NCBI GenBank assembly: GCA_023432225.1
Contig: JAEYUW010000044.1
Span: 38,429 to 102,428, forward strand
DNA length: 64,000 nucleotides
Reading direction: 5' to 3'
From: Verrucomicrobiota bacterium
GTDB lineage: Bacteria; Verrucomicrobiota; Verrucomicrobiia; Opitutales; Opitutaceae
The notes below the pieces were generated by a model. That model had not been told where the DNA came from. It did not search any database and saw only the letters and a program-made list of their open reading frames with translations. Position numbers and translations under genes: made by a program. Below, one piece after another: positions 32,361 through 40,860 of this stretch; within the stretch, counting starts at the first letter, position 1, and the number at the start of each line of letters is the position of its first letter.

Positions 32361-33956
32361 ATGAAAAACTTCGCCGCCTCCCTGCTCGCCCTCTGGCAAC
32401 AGCTTGGCCTCAACCAGCGCGTCTCCCTCATCGTCGCCACCGTCGCGGTCATCGGCGGCATGATCGCCCTCGTGCTCTGGTCGCGCCGCCCCGATTACCA
32501 GCTGCTCTACGCGCGCCTCGCCGAGAAGGACGCCACCGCGATCATCAGCGACCTCCAGACGCGCAACATCCCTTATCAAGTCTCCGCCGGCGGCACCGCC
32601 GTGCAGGTGCCGGCTGATCAAGTCTACAAGCTCCGCATGGACCTCGCGGCGAAGGGACTCCCGAGCGGTGACGGCGTTGGTTTTGAAATCTTCGACAAAG
32701 GCCAGTTCGGTCTCTCGGACTTCGTGCAGCGCACGAACTACCTCCGCGCCATCCAAGGCGAACTCGCCCGCACCATCACGCAGCTCCAGGGCGTCCGCGC
32801 CGCGCGCGTGATGATCGTGCAACCGGAAAACCGCCTCCTCCTCACCGAGCAAGGCGTGCGCTCGACCGCCTCCGTGTTCGTCGACATGGGCGGCACGCGC
32901 CTCGAGACGGATCAGGTCAACGCCATCCGCCACCTCGTCGCCAACGCCGTCCAAGGCCTCACGCCCGACCAGGTCGCCGTCGTCGACAACCGCGGTCGCG
33001 TGCTCTCCGAGGAGCTCAAGCAGGACCCGACCCTCGGCAACGCCTCCTCGCAGATGCGCTACAAGCAGCAGGTCGAGGATTACCTCTCGCGCAAAGTCGA
33101 GACCATGCTCGCCGCCGTGATCGGGCCCGGCAGCGCCGTTGTTCGCGTTTCCGCCGACATCGACACCGAGGCCACGACCCAGCTGCAGGAAAAATTCGAT
33201 CCGGACGGCCAGGTCGTCCGCTCGCAAACGATCACCGAGGACAATTCCAACTCGTCCGAGACCCGCACCAACGGCGGCGCCACCGGCGTCAGCGCCAACG
33301 TCCCCGAAAAAGCGGTCGCCGCCGAAGCCGCCAAGCCCGTCAACACCACCGAGCAATCGCGCAAGAACCGCACCACCGCTTACGAGATCAACCGCACGAC
33401 GACGAACATCACGCGCAATCCCGGCACGATCAAAAACGTGACCGCCTCCGTGATGATCGCTCCGCGCCTGGCGCCGCCACCCGCCGGCTCGCCCGTCGGC
33501 ACGCAGCCCACGCAGCAGAAGCGCACGCCGGAAGAGTTGAACGCACTTCGCCAGATCGTGGTCAACGCCCTCGGCCTCAAAGCCACGCCCGGCCAGGAAC
33601 TCGATTCCATCGTTGCGCTTCAGGAAATGCCTTTCGCCGCCGAGCCGATCTCGCAAACCGTCGAAGCCATCCAGAGCGAGACGCGCGTGCAGGGTTGGAT
33701 CGAAGTCGCCTCGCGCTGGGCCGCCGTCGCCGGCGCCGCGATCGCGCTGCTCGTCTTCCTCCGCCTCCTCTCCAAGCAGAAGCCCGAGACCGTGCCGGTC
33801 GAGGTCTTCGCGATGCCGCCCGATCTCGCCGCCCGCCAGCTGCAGAACGGCTCGGCCATCACGCCGGACATGCTCAACCAGCTCATCCGGCAAAAGCCCG
33901 CCAACATCGGCACCGCGCTCCGCGACTGGGTCGCCACGCCGCCCGCGAAGAACTGA
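32361..33956 (+). CDS. fliF: Flagellar MS-ring protein FliF
   Basis: Forms the membrane/supramembrane ring. The 531-residue protein has an N-terminal helix (SLIVATVAVIGGMIALVLW), the PrgK/YscJ-like domain beginning YQLLYARLAEKDATAIISDLQTRNIPYQV, a long periplasmic region with the FliF-specific linker rich in Asn/Thr (about residues 290-360), a second helix near 455 (AAVAGAAIALLVFLRLL) and a short cytoplasmic C-terminal tail that should bind FliG. Length matches the family. fliG follows after a repeat-filled spacer. Confidence 0.94.
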   Translation: MKNFAASLLALWQQLGLNQRVSLIVATVAVIGGMIALVLWSRRPDYQLLYARLAEKDATAIISDLQTRNIPYQVSAGGTAVQVPADQVYKLRMDLAAKGLPSGDGVGFEIFDKGQFGLSDFVQRTNYLRAIQGELARTITQLQGVRAARVMIVQPENRLLLTEQGVRSTASVFVDMGGTRLETDQVNAIRHLVANAVQGLTPDQVAVVDNRGRVLSEELKQDPTLGNASSQMRYKQQVEDYLSRKVETMLAAVIGPGSAVVRVSADIDTEATTQLQEKFDPDGQVVRSQTITEDNSNSSETRTNGGATGVSANVPEKAVAAEAAKPVNTTEQSRKNRTTAYEINRTTTNITRNPGTIKNVTASVMIAPRLAPPPAGSPVGTQPTQQKRTPEELNALRQIVVNALGLKATPGQELDSIVALQEMPFAAEPISQTVEAIQSETRVQGWIEVASRWAAVAGAAIALLVFLRLLSKQKPETVPVEVFAMPPDLAARQLQNGSAITPDMLNQLIRQKPANIGTALRDWVATPPAKN

Positions 33957-33984
33957 CGCCATGAAATTCCACCGCACGCGTCCA

Positions 33985-34073
33985 AGTAGGGCCGGTCTCC
34001 GACCGGCCAAATCGCACGCGCGCGGCTCCGGCGATTCAGCATCCGCGGCGGCCGGTCACAGACCGGCCCTCCT
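33985..34073. repeat. REPIN-like element, GGCCGGTCTCCGACCGGCC family
   Basis: AGTAGGGCCGGTC at the left with hairpin GGCCGGTCTCCGACCGGCC; at the right, GGCCGGTCACAGACCGGCC followed by CTCCT. Related single unit at 8043. The following 34096-34143 is a TCCTCCGTC-type word repeat up to the fliG start. Confidence 0.7.
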
Positions 34074-34150
34074 GCGTTCGCCGCAGCGCACCTTGGTCCT
34101 GCACTCCGTCGCCGTCCTCCGCTCTCTGTCCTCCGTCCTCTGACCCCGCC

Positions 34151-35170
34151 ATGGCCGACATCGATTTCACCAAGCTCAACCGCCAGCAGAAACTCGCCGT
34201 GTTTCTCATCTGCATCGGTCCCGAGGCAGCGGCCGAAGTGCTGAAGCAGTTTGACGATGCCGAGATCGAGGTGCTCTGCCGCGAGATGTCGACTTTCCCG
34301 ATGATTCCCGAGGCGACGCAGAAGCAGGCGATGGAGGAATTCAGCTCGATCGTCGCCTCTAGCGTGGGCTCCGCGCTCGGCGGTTTGCCCTTTGCGCAGC
34401 GCACGCTCGAAATCGCCAAGGGCGACTACAAGGCCCAGTCGATCATCGGCCGCGTCGGCCCGGTCGCCGGCAGTTCGATCGAGGTCATCAGTGACATCGC
34501 CGAGATGGAAGGCCGCCAGATCTTCAACCTGATCAAGCACGAGCAGCCGCAGACGATTTCGTTCGTCCTCTCGTATCTCGATCCCGCGAAATCCGCCGAA
34601 GTCTTCGCGTTGCTCAGTCCGGACCTCCGCGAGGAAGTCGTCGAACGCCTCGGCACGATCGAGTCCACCTCGCTCGACCTCGTCGGCAAGATCGTGCGCT
34701 CGCTCGGCAAGCACTTCGACACAAAAGTCCGCCCGGCCTTCCACCGCAGCGGCGGCGTCCGTGCGGTCGCCGGCCTGCTCAACTCGCTCGACAAGGAGAT
34801 GTCGAAGAACCTCCTCGCCCGCATCGAGGAGCGCAACGCGACCCTCGGCGCCGCGATCCGCAAGAAGCTCTTCAGCTTCGAGGACCTCAATCGCCTCGCC
34901 TCCGCCGACCTGCAACGCGTGTTGCGCGAAGTCGACTCCGGCAATCTCGCGATCTCGATGAAGTCCGCCTCCGAGGCATTGCGCGAAAAAATCTACGCTG
35001 GTCTCTCCAAGCGCGCCGCCGAAGGCCTCAAGGAGGAAATCGAACTCCTCGGGCCCGTCCGCCTCAAGGACGTCGAAGCCGCGCAGGACGTCATCATTCA
35101 AGCCGTCCGCCGCCTCGAAGAAGAAGGCCAGATCTCCCTCGATTCCGAGTCGCAAGCCCTCGTCGCCTGA
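34151..35170 (+). CDS. fliG: Flagellar motor switch protein FliG
   Basis: Rotor component that contacts FliF, FliM and MotA. The 339-residue protein has the N-terminal FliG domain (QKLAVFLICIGPEAAAEVLKQF), the middle domain with EHPQ-like HEQPQTISFVLSYLDPAKSAEVFALL, and the C-terminal torque domain with charged residues KRAAEGLKEEIELLGPVRLKDVEAAQDVIIQAVRRLEEEGQI. Length and order are standard. A short ORF of uncertain status and fliH follow. Confidence 0.95.
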   Translation: MADIDFTKLNRQQKLAVFLICIGPEAAAEVLKQFDDAEIEVLCREMSTFPMIPEATQKQAMEEFSSIVASSVGSALGGLPFAQRTLEIAKGDYKAQSIIGRVGPVAGSSIEVISDIAEMEGRQIFNLIKHEQPQTISFVLSYLDPAKSAEVFALLSPDLREEVVERLGTIESTSLDLVGKIVRSLGKHFDTKVRPAFHRSGGVRAVAGLLNSLDKEMSKNLLARIEERNATLGAAIRKKLFSFEDLNRLASADLQRVLREVDSGNLAISMKSASEALREKIYAGLSKRAAEGLKEEIELLGPVRLKDVEAAQDVIIQAVRRLEEEGQISLDSESQALVA

Positions 35171-35171
35171 C

Positions 35172-35351
35172 ATGATGCACGCCGCGCCCATCGCCACTTC
35201 CGAACCGCTCCGCGCGATCATGCGCAGCTTCGAGTTCAGTGTCGGCGCGACCGAAGCTCCGCTCACCCGTCGCCCGCGCGCCATCGCGCGCCGCCCGCGC
35301 GTTCGCCGTTCGGCGAATCCGCAATCCGCCCTCCGCAATCCGCAATTCTGA
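35172..35351 (+). CDS. Possible small ORF between fliG and fliH
   Basis: A 59-codon frame starts with ATGATG right after the fliG stop (1-bp gap) and ends 5 bp before the fliH start. The first 25 residues (MMHAAPIATSEPLRAIMRSFEF) look like normal coding sequence; the rest is Arg/Pro-rich, and the last 12 codons are a CCGCAATCCGC word repeat (35315-35348). It could be a short flagellar peptide or just a repeat-derived frame. I give it low weight. Confidence 0.3.
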   Translation: MMHAAPIATSEPLRAIMRSFEFSVGATEAPLTRRPRAIARRPRVRRSANPQSALRNPQF

Positions 35352-35356
35352 CCGCC

Positions 35357-35935
35357 GTGGGTTACACCAAGCTCATCGCCTTCGATCGCCCGCTCGCCGC
35401 CGCCGTGCTGCCGGGCCAGGGGCGCGTGTATACCGAGGCGGAGGTCGCGGCGAAGTGCGAGGAGGCTTACCGCAAAGGCGTCGATTCCGCCCGTGCCGCC
35501 GCGGACCAGCAGATGGTCGAGTTCCGCCACGACATGGAACAGCTCAGCGACGGCGTGTTGAAGAAACTCGCCACGCTCGAACCGTCCCTCGTCGTGCAGC
35601 TGCGTGACGCGTTGCCCGGTCTGGCCATCGACATCGCGCACCGCCTGCTCGCCGGTTACGAGCCGCCGGTCGAGACGATCGAGCGTCTGTGCCGCGAAGC
35701 GCTCGAACAGCTTTTCCCCGAGCGCGAAGGCCTGGAGCTCGCTCTCTGTCCGCGCGATGCCGGGCTGCTCACCGCCCTGAATCCCGACTGGATGCAGCGC
35801 TATCCTGGTCTCCGCGTCCGCACTGACGGCACGCTCAACCCGGGCGATTGCCTGGTCCGCTCCCGCTTCGGTCTCACCGACGCGCGCCAGCAAACCAAGC
35901 TCGCCGCCCTCAGCCACTCCCTCACCGGCGCATGA
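35357..35935 (+). CDS. fliH: Flagellar assembly protein FliH
   Basis: Peripheral regulator of the FliI export ATPase. A GTG start at 35357 gives 192 residues. The N-terminal half is a charged helical stalk (EAEVAAKCEEAYRKGVDSARAAADQQMVEFRHDMEQLSDGVLKKL). The C-terminal half has the FliH/V-ATPase-E-like fold with GLAIDIAHRLLAG and the end segment DGTLNPGDCLVRSRFGLTDARQQTKLAAL, where the GG/GD-C-x-hydrophobic pattern is characteristic. It overlaps the next small ORF by ATGA. Confidence 0.85.
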   Translation: MGYTKLIAFDRPLAAAVLPGQGRVYTEAEVAAKCEEAYRKGVDSARAAADQQMVEFRHDMEQLSDGVLKKLATLEPSLVVQLRDALPGLAIDIAHRLLAGYEPPVETIERLCREALEQLFPEREGLELALCPRDAGLLTALNPDWMQRYPGLRVRTDGTLNPGDCLVRSRFGLTDARQQTKLAALSHSLTGA

Positions 35936-36165
35936 TCTCCCCCGCACAGCTCTCCGCCTCGAGTAACCTAGTAGGTTACAGTTTCGCGCTGCCGGCTGGT
36001 GTGCGGCCGGAAAAGTGTAACCTATTAGGTTACACTTCGCAGGAGGCGCTCGAGGACTCGGACGGTGAACTGCTCGGCAGATCGATGGCCGAAACGCGCG
36101 CGTTCGGCGTGGAGATTTGTCACCTGATCGGCGACATGACCCTGGAGGAGGACGACTGCGCATGA
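35932..36165 (+). CDS. 77-residue ORF coupled between fliH and fliI, with two in-frame palindromes
   Basis: The frame starts with an ATGA overlap on fliH's stop and ends with an ATGA overlap on fliI's start (36162), so it is translated in the coupled chain. The two palindromes at 35963-35979 and 36013-36037 are read in frame as SNLVGY and CNLLGY, in the same register. The C-terminal part (GRSMAETRAFGVEICHLIGDMTLEEDDCA) is acidic with a CHL segment and looks like ordinary coding sequence. I do not recognise a family. It could be a divergent flagellar export accessory protein, or a linker left by insertion of palindrome elements. The stop codon and coupled start of fliI argue that translation is kept. 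Confidence 0.6.
   Translation: MISPAQLSASSNLVGYSFALPAGVRPEKCNLLGYTSQEALEDSDGELLGRSMAETRAFGVEICHLIGDMTLEEDDCA
35963..35979. repeat. TA-N-TA palindrome, GTAACCTA class, inside a CDS
   Basis: GTAACCTA / TAGGTTAC around a central G, perfect. Confidence 0.85.
36013..36037. repeat. TA-N-TA palindrome, GTAACCTA class, inside a CDS
   Basis: Perfect 12-bp arms AAGTGTAACCTA / TAGGTTACACTT around a central T. The second copy in the same small ORF, 50 bp from the first centre to centre. Confidence 0.85.
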
Positions 36166-37484
36166 GCGCCAGCGTCGCACCGCTCATCGACGTCATCCGC
36201 ACGCAGGTGAAACACCTGCCGGCGGTGCAGCGCGTCGGCGCGGTCACCGGCGTGGCGGGTCTCATCATCGAGTCCGAAGGCCCGAATGTCGGCCTCGGCG
36301 ATCTCTGTCTCGTGCGCTCGCCGCGCACGGAGTTTTCGGTGCGCGCGGAGGTCGTCGGTTTTCGCGAACATCGCGTGCTGCTCATGCCGCTCGGCGACAT
36401 GTCCGGCCTCCACGTCGGCTGCGAAGTCGCGGCGGCCGACCGTCCGCCGCTGCCGCGGCCGGATGGCGAGTTGCTCGGACGCGTCCTCGACGCGCTGGGC
36501 CGGCCGTTCGACGATCTCGGCTTGTTGCCGGTCGATCGGGCGGAGCGCGACAACACGCCGCCGCACCCGCTGCGCCGTCAACGCATCAAAGAACCGCTCA
36601 CGACGGGCGTGCGCGTGCTCGATACTTTCACGCCGATTGGTCGCGGCCAGCGTCTCGGCATCTTCGCCGGTTCCGGCGTCGGCAAGTCCACTTTGCTCGG
36701 CATGATCGCGCGCGGCTGTTCGGCCGACGTGGTTGTCATCGCGCTCGTGGGTGAGCGCGGTCGCGAAGTCCGCGAGTTCCTCGAGAAGGACCTCGGCCCC
36801 GAGGGCTTGAAACGCTCCGTCGTTGTCGTCGCGACGTCCGACACGCCCGCGCCGCTGCGCTTGCGCGCTGCGTTCACCGCCACGGCGATCGCCGAGGCTT
36901 ATCGCGATCAGGGCAAGAACGTGATGCTGATGATGGACTCGGTGACGCGTTTCGCGATGGCGCAACGCGAGATCGGCCTCGCCATCGGCGAGCCGCCCGC
37001 GACGCGCGGTTACACGCCGTCGGTTTTCGCACTGCTCCCGCGCCTGCTCGAGCGCTCCGGTGCCGGCGAGTCCGGCGCGATCACCGCGCTCTACACGGTG
37101 CTCGTCGAAGGCGACGACATGAACGAACCGGTCGCCGACGCCGTGCGCGGTATTCTCGATGGTCACTTGGTGCTCTCGCGCTCGCTGGCGCACTTCAACC
37201 ACTACCCGGCCGTCGACGTGCTGGAGTCTGTCAGCCGTCTGACGCGCGACGTCTGTTCTCCTGAGGAAGTGGAACTCGCCGCGAAGGCGCGCGAGCATCT
37301 CGCGCTCTACCGCAAGAACGAAGACCTCATTTCCATCGGCGCCTACCAAAAAGGCGCGAACGCCGCGCTCGATCTGGCGATCACGCTGCACGAGCCGCTT
37401 CGCAATTTCCTCCGCCAACGCGTGCATGAGCACACGCCCCGCGCGGAGTCCTTCAAACTGCTCAGCAAGATCCTCGTGCCATGA
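36162..37484 (+). CDS. fliI: Flagellum-specific ATPase FliI
   Basis: Export ATPase of the flagellar type III system. The 440-residue protein has an N-terminal beta-barrel domain, Walker A GIFAGSGVGKSTLLGM (about residue 170), Walker B VMLMMDSVTRFAMAQREI, and the FliI-specific NEPVADAVRGILDGHLVLSR and YPAVDVLESVSRL segments. Start by ATGA overlap with the upstream small ORF; ends with ATGA overlap into fliJ. Confidence 0.96.
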   Translation: MSASVAPLIDVIRTQVKHLPAVQRVGAVTGVAGLIIESEGPNVGLGDLCLVRSPRTEFSVRAEVVGFREHRVLLMPLGDMSGLHVGCEVAAADRPPLPRPDGELLGRVLDALGRPFDDLGLLPVDRAERDNTPPHPLRRQRIKEPLTTGVRVLDTFTPIGRGQRLGIFAGSGVGKSTLLGMIARGCSADVVVIALVGERGREVREFLEKDLGPEGLKRSVVVVATSDTPAPLRLRAAFTATAIAEAYRDQGKNVMLMMDSVTRFAMAQREIGLAIGEPPATRGYTPSVFALLPRLLERSGAGESGAITALYTVLVEGDDMNEPVADAVRGILDGHLVLSRSLAHFNHYPAVDVLESVSRLTRDVCSPEEVELAAKAREHLALYRKNEDLISIGAYQKGANAALDLAITLHEPLRNFLRQRVHEHTPRAESFKLLSKILVP

Positions 37485-37933
37485 AACGTTTCCGTTTCCC
37501 TCTGCGGCCCGTGGCCGTCATTCGCGCGCACAAAGAGCTGCGCGCTCGCGAGGCGTTCGCCGCCTCGGTCCATGCCTACGTCCAAGCCGAGGAGCGGCTC
37601 GCCGCCACCCGCGCGCGGGTGGCCGAGCTGGCGCAGGTGCTGTTCGACGGACGTGGAGGCACGTTTCTCGCCGCCGAAGCCGCGTCGCTCTTCCGCTCCT
37701 ATCGGGCCGAGTGTGACGAACAGCTGAAGGTCGAGCGCCAGGTGATCGAAGCGCGCGATGTCATGCAGAAGCGCCGCGCCGAATACCTCACCGCCTCGCG
37801 CGAACTGAAGGTCGTCAACAAGCTCGAAGAAAAGGCGCGCGCCGTCCACCGCGCCGCGTCGCTGGTCGAGGATCAGGCGGCGATGGACGACTTCGCCGGT
37901 TTCCGCGCGGCCCGCCGCCCCGTTCTCACATGA
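37481..37933 (+). CDS. fliJ: Flagellar FliJ-like protein
   Basis: A 150-residue, almost entirely alpha-helical protein (RFPLRPVAVIRAHKELRAREAFAASVHAYVQAEERLAATRARVAELAQVL) predicted as an antiparallel coiled coil, the FliJ shape. FliJ links FliI to FlhA in the export apparatus. Sequence conservation in FliJ is low, so the assignment rests on position between fliI and the motE-like gene and on ATGA overlaps at both ends. Confidence 0.8.
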   Translation: MKRFRFPLRPVAVIRAHKELRAREAFAASVHAYVQAEERLAATRARVAELAQVLFDGRGGTFLAAEAASLFRSYRAECDEQLKVERQVIEARDVMQKRRAEYLTASRELKVVNKLEEKARAVHRAASLVEDQAAMDDFAGFRAARRPVLT

Positions 37934-38541
37934 CCAAGCTCGTTCAAAATCCCGCCGTCGTTGCCACGCTCGGTCTGCTCTTCGGTCTCGCCGCCGGCCT
38001 CGGCTGGTTTTGGCGCGCCGCCGATGTGCTCGTGACGCATGCACTCGCGGTGCGCGTCTCCGCGGCGAAGCAACAGAAGGCGCAAGGGTGGGACTTCTGG
38101 ACCATCGAGATCGACAACCTTGCCTCCGAGTTGAAAGGGGAGAAGGAGCGCCTGCGCAAACACGCCGAGCAACTCGATCTCCGCGCCGCACGCCTGAATG
38201 CCGAGCAGCAGGAACTCGACAAGGTGCGCGCCGAACTCGAGCGCATGCGGAAGGAAATTTCGCAGCGCGTCATCGAGATCAACGCCGACGAAATGAAGAA
38301 TCTCAAGACGCTCGCCACCACCTACGGCAATCTCACCCCGCGCGCGGCGGTCGCGATCATCAAGGAACTCGACGACAACACCGCCGTGAAAATCCTCTCG
38401 CTGATGAAGCCCGATACCGTGTCGCCGATCTTCGAGGAGATGAGCCGCACCGCCGCCGTCGACGGCACGCTGGCGCGCCGCGTCGCCGTGCTTTCTGAAA
38501 AACTTCGCCTGATGAAATCGAACAAGCCAGCCGCCAGCTGA
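37930..38541 (+). CDS. MotE-like flagellar protein (coiled coil, MgtE_N-like C-terminus)
   Basis: A 203-residue protein with one N-terminal transmembrane helix (ATLGLLFGLAAGLGWFW), a charged coiled coil (about 50-120: LKGEKERLRKHAEQLDLRAARLNAEQQELDKVRAEL), and a C-terminal helical domain (LATTYGNLTPRAAVAIIKELDDNTAVKILSLMKPDTVSPIFEEMSRTAA) that resembles the MgtE N-domain found in MotE/YlxF proteins. Relatives support MotC or the FliF/rotor region. It follows fliJ by ATGA overlap and precedes fliK, the usual place for this family. Confidence 0.75.
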   Translation: MTKLVQNPAVVATLGLLFGLAAGLGWFWRAADVLVTHALAVRVSAAKQQKAQGWDFWTIEIDNLASELKGEKERLRKHAEQLDLRAARLNAEQQELDKVRAELERMRKEISQRVIEINADEMKNLKTLATTYGNLTPRAAVAIIKELDDNTAVKILSLMKPDTVSPIFEEMSRTAAVDGTLARRVAVLSEKLRLMKSNKPAAS

Positions 38542-38602
38542 CCTGTTCCTCACCTCGTGCGCCACGGACGGCGCGCACGCATTCCACGGAGGGAAGCCCT
38601 GC

Positions 38603-40348
38603 ATGACGACTTCCCTTCCCACCACGTCCTCCAACGAAATTTTCCCCGGTGCCGCCGTGCCGGCGGCCGGCGCTGCCGCGCTCGCCGACGGTCTCACCGC
38701 ACCGGTGTCCGAGGGCGACGCGCTGCCCGCCGATTTCTGCGCGCTGCTCGGTGGAGACGCCTCGACCGCGACCCCGCTCCCGACGGCCAACCCGTCCGTG
38801 GCCGCGCCGGTCGCAAACGCCCCCGCGGCGAATCCGGTCGTGCGACCGACTGCACCCCACGCGAATGTCACCGCGACGACGTCGTCGCGTGTGGCGTCGC
38901 TCCCGACGGATGCCCGTGGCCTCGCGCTGGAATCCGCGCCTGGCGTCGATGCGGAAACGTCCGCCGCGGCGGCGAGCGAGCTTGCTCAGCCCGCCGATGC
39001 CGTGAAGGCCGACGCTGTCGTCCCGGACCGTGCGACCTTGGAGGCGATCATCGCCTTACTCACGCCGATCGCCGTCGCCTTCGATCCGTCGCCGGTGGCG
39101 AGTGCTCCGATGGCGGCCAACGAGCCGCCATCGAACCCGGAGACCCTGCCCCTCGCGGCAACCGAGCAGGCTGTCGGTAACGACGGAACCGCGCCATTGC
39201 CCGCGTCGGCGCGCGCGACGGTCACATTGACTTTGCCGGGCCAGCTACCGATCCAACTCGACGAAACCCTCGCCGCATCGTCCTTGGCTGGCGAACCGAG
39301 TCGGCACATTCCCGCCCAGACCGCCGCGGCGCCGACAGTGCCGCCGGCTGCCACGACCCTGCGCGAGTCGCGGGCGGCCATTGAGCCCGGCGCTGGCGAG
39401 CCCCGCGCCACGTCCGTCGTCACGGCGATAGCGAGCGTCGAGTTGAAAGACGGCGCAGTCGTCGCGCTGGCGCTGCCGGTCGAATCCCGGACGGCGTCGG
39501 GTGATGCCGCTAGCGTCCGCCGGCTCACGACCCCTCGCGCGCCGGCCAGCGCGATGCCGGAAAATTCTGCCGCTCTTCCGCGGGCAGGAACCGACTTCGC
39601 TTCCGGGGACGAAAAACGTTTTGGAAAAAACTTTTTAAGCGGCGCTGAGCAACAGCTTACCACTGCTCTGCCGGCGGCTGGCATCGACGTTGCTGAAAAG
39701 ACGCCGAGCATGCTCTTCACCCCACACGATCCGCTGTTTGCCGTCCCTACGACGGTGCCGACGCTCGTCTCGGTGGTGGCTGCCGCACCGGAAGGCGCGG
39801 GCGCGCTGGGTGCTGAGCCCATGCCGCAGCTCGTCGCCGCTTCGATGGCGCGTCGCGCGGTGGAGACGGTCACGAGCGTGGTCGAGGCACAGGCGACTTC
39901 GAAGCTCCAGCCCGTTCCCAGCGTGCAGCTGAAGTTCAAGATTGGCCACGAAGACCTCGCGGTCCGCATCGCGCTGCGCGATGGCGTGGTGCACACCGAG
40001 TTTCGCACCGACTCGCCGGAGTTGCGCGCCGCGCTCCAGCAAGAGTGGAAGGCGGTCACCGCCCAGCCCGAGAGCGCGCTACGCTACCTCGAGCCGGTCG
40101 TCTTGGCCGCGTCGTCGTCGCAAGGCGGCACGAATTCTTTCGCGCAACAACAACAGCAGCAGTCGCCCGGCCAGTCCGCGGCGCAGCAGCAGCAACAACA
40201 ACAACAGCAGCAGCAGGCGCGGGCCGCCGCCGAGTTCTTCGGCAGTGTGTCGCGCTCGACGCCGTTTCAGCCGCGCGAGGGTGGGGCTGCGTCGACGGTT
40301 GCCGCTGCGGTGTTGCCCACGTCCGTTCACCTGTCCGCCGTCGCCTGA
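38603..40348 (+). CDS. fliK: Flagellar hook-length control-like protein FliK
   Basis: A 581-residue protein. The first two thirds are disordered, rich in Ala, Pro, Thr and Val, which fits the variable FliK ruler region. Around residues 440-500 lies a compact segment (VQLKFKIGHEDLAVRIALRDGVVHTEFRTDSPELRAALQQEWKAV) that has the pattern of the FliK C-terminal specificity-switch domain (L-x-V-x-I...L-x-x-E-W). Just past it are two glutamine runs (nt 40145-40162, 40184-40216) in the C-terminal tail, unusual for the family. A ribosome-binding-like GGAGGGA precedes the ATG at 38603. Position after the motE-like gene and before flgD supports the call. Confidence 0.75.
   Translation: MTTSLPTTSSNEIFPGAAVPAAGAAALADGLTAPVSEGDALPADFCALLGGDASTATPLPTANPSVAAPVANAPAANPVVRPTAPHANVTATTSSRVASLPTDARGLALESAPGVDAETSAAAASELAQPADAVKADAVVPDRATLEAIIALLTPIAVAFDPSPVASAPMAANEPPSNPETLPLAATEQAVGNDGTAPLPASARATVTLTLPGQLPIQLDETLAASSLAGEPSRHIPAQTAAAPTVPPAATTLRESRAAIEPGAGEPRATSVVTAIASVELKDGAVVALALPVESRTASGDAASVRRLTTPRAPASAMPENSAALPRAGTDFASGDEKRFGKNFLSGAEQQLTTALPAAGIDVAEKTPSMLFTPHDPLFAVPTTVPTLVSVVAAAPEGAGALGAEPMPQLVAASMARRAVETVTSVVEAQATSKLQPVPSVQLKFKIGHEDLAVRIALRDGVVHTEFRTDSPELRAALQQEWKAVTAQPESALRYLEPVVLAASSSQGGTNSFAQQQQQQSPGQSAAQQQQQQQQQQQARAAAEFFGSVSRSTPFQPREGGAASTVAAAVLPTSVHLSAVA
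40145..40216 (+). repeat. CAA/CAG glutamine-codon runs in fliK
   Basis: Two runs of 6 and 11 CAA/CAG codons separated by SPGQSAA. They may vary in length by slippage. Confidence 0.8.
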
Positions 40349-40353
40349 TCCCC

Positions 40354-40830
40354 ATGCCTGTCACCAGCGCCACCTCCAACACCACCGCCGGCTACTCCGA
40401 CCTCTACAACTCGACCGGCGGCGTCGCGCGCAAGACCACCAAGGTGCTCGGCTCCGACGATTTCATGAAGCTGCTCGCGACGCAGTTTCAGAACCAGGAC
40501 CCGATGAAGCCGATGGAAGACACGGCGTTCATCGCGCAAATGGCCCAGTTCTCCGCCCTCGAGCAGAACAAGACGATGGCCTCGCAAATCACCGCGCTCC
40601 GCGCCGACCAGCAGTTGCTGATGGGCAACAGCTACCTCGGGCGCACGGTCACGGTGGAGGATGCCGACGGCAAATCCATCACCGGCATCGTCACCGCGCT
40701 CGACAATGACGCCGTGGAAGGCGTTTCGCTCACCATCGGCGACAAGTCCTATCCCCTTTATTCGGTTCGACGGATCGAACCCACCGTAACGCAGCAGAGC
40801 AGCACCGCAACGGACGGCACCGCGGCCTAA
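40354..40830 (+). CDS. flgD: Flagellar hook-capping protein FlgD
   Basis: Scaffolds hook assembly. The 158-residue protein has the FlgD N-terminal signature: LGSDDFMKLLATQFQNQDPMKPMEDTAFIAQMAQFSALEQNKTMASQI. The C-terminal part is short (GRTVTVEDADGKSITGIVTALDNDAVEGVSLTIGDKSYPLYSVRRI), lacking the second Ig-like domain of longer FlgD proteins. It follows fliK by 5 bp and precedes the hook-protein gene. Confidence 0.93.
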   Translation: MPVTSATSNTTAGYSDLYNSTGGVARKTTKVLGSDDFMKLLATQFQNQDPMKPMEDTAFIAQMAQFSALEQNKTMASQITALRADQQLLMGNSYLGRTVTVEDADGKSITGIVTALDNDAVEGVSLTIGDKSYPLYSVRRIEPTVTQQSSTATDGTAA

Positions 40831-40860
40831 ACCCAAACTTAAAACACACCCAATCCCACC

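Noticed and set aside
33961..34143. Short plus-strand frame between fliF and fliG (MKFHRTRPSRAGLRP...)
   Set aside because: It is mostly translation of the REPIN and word repeats, with no independent coding signal.
33620..36556. A 978-residue minus-strand frame over fliF to fliI
   Set aside because: It is antisense to four recognised flagellar genes and spans repeats; no domain is visible.
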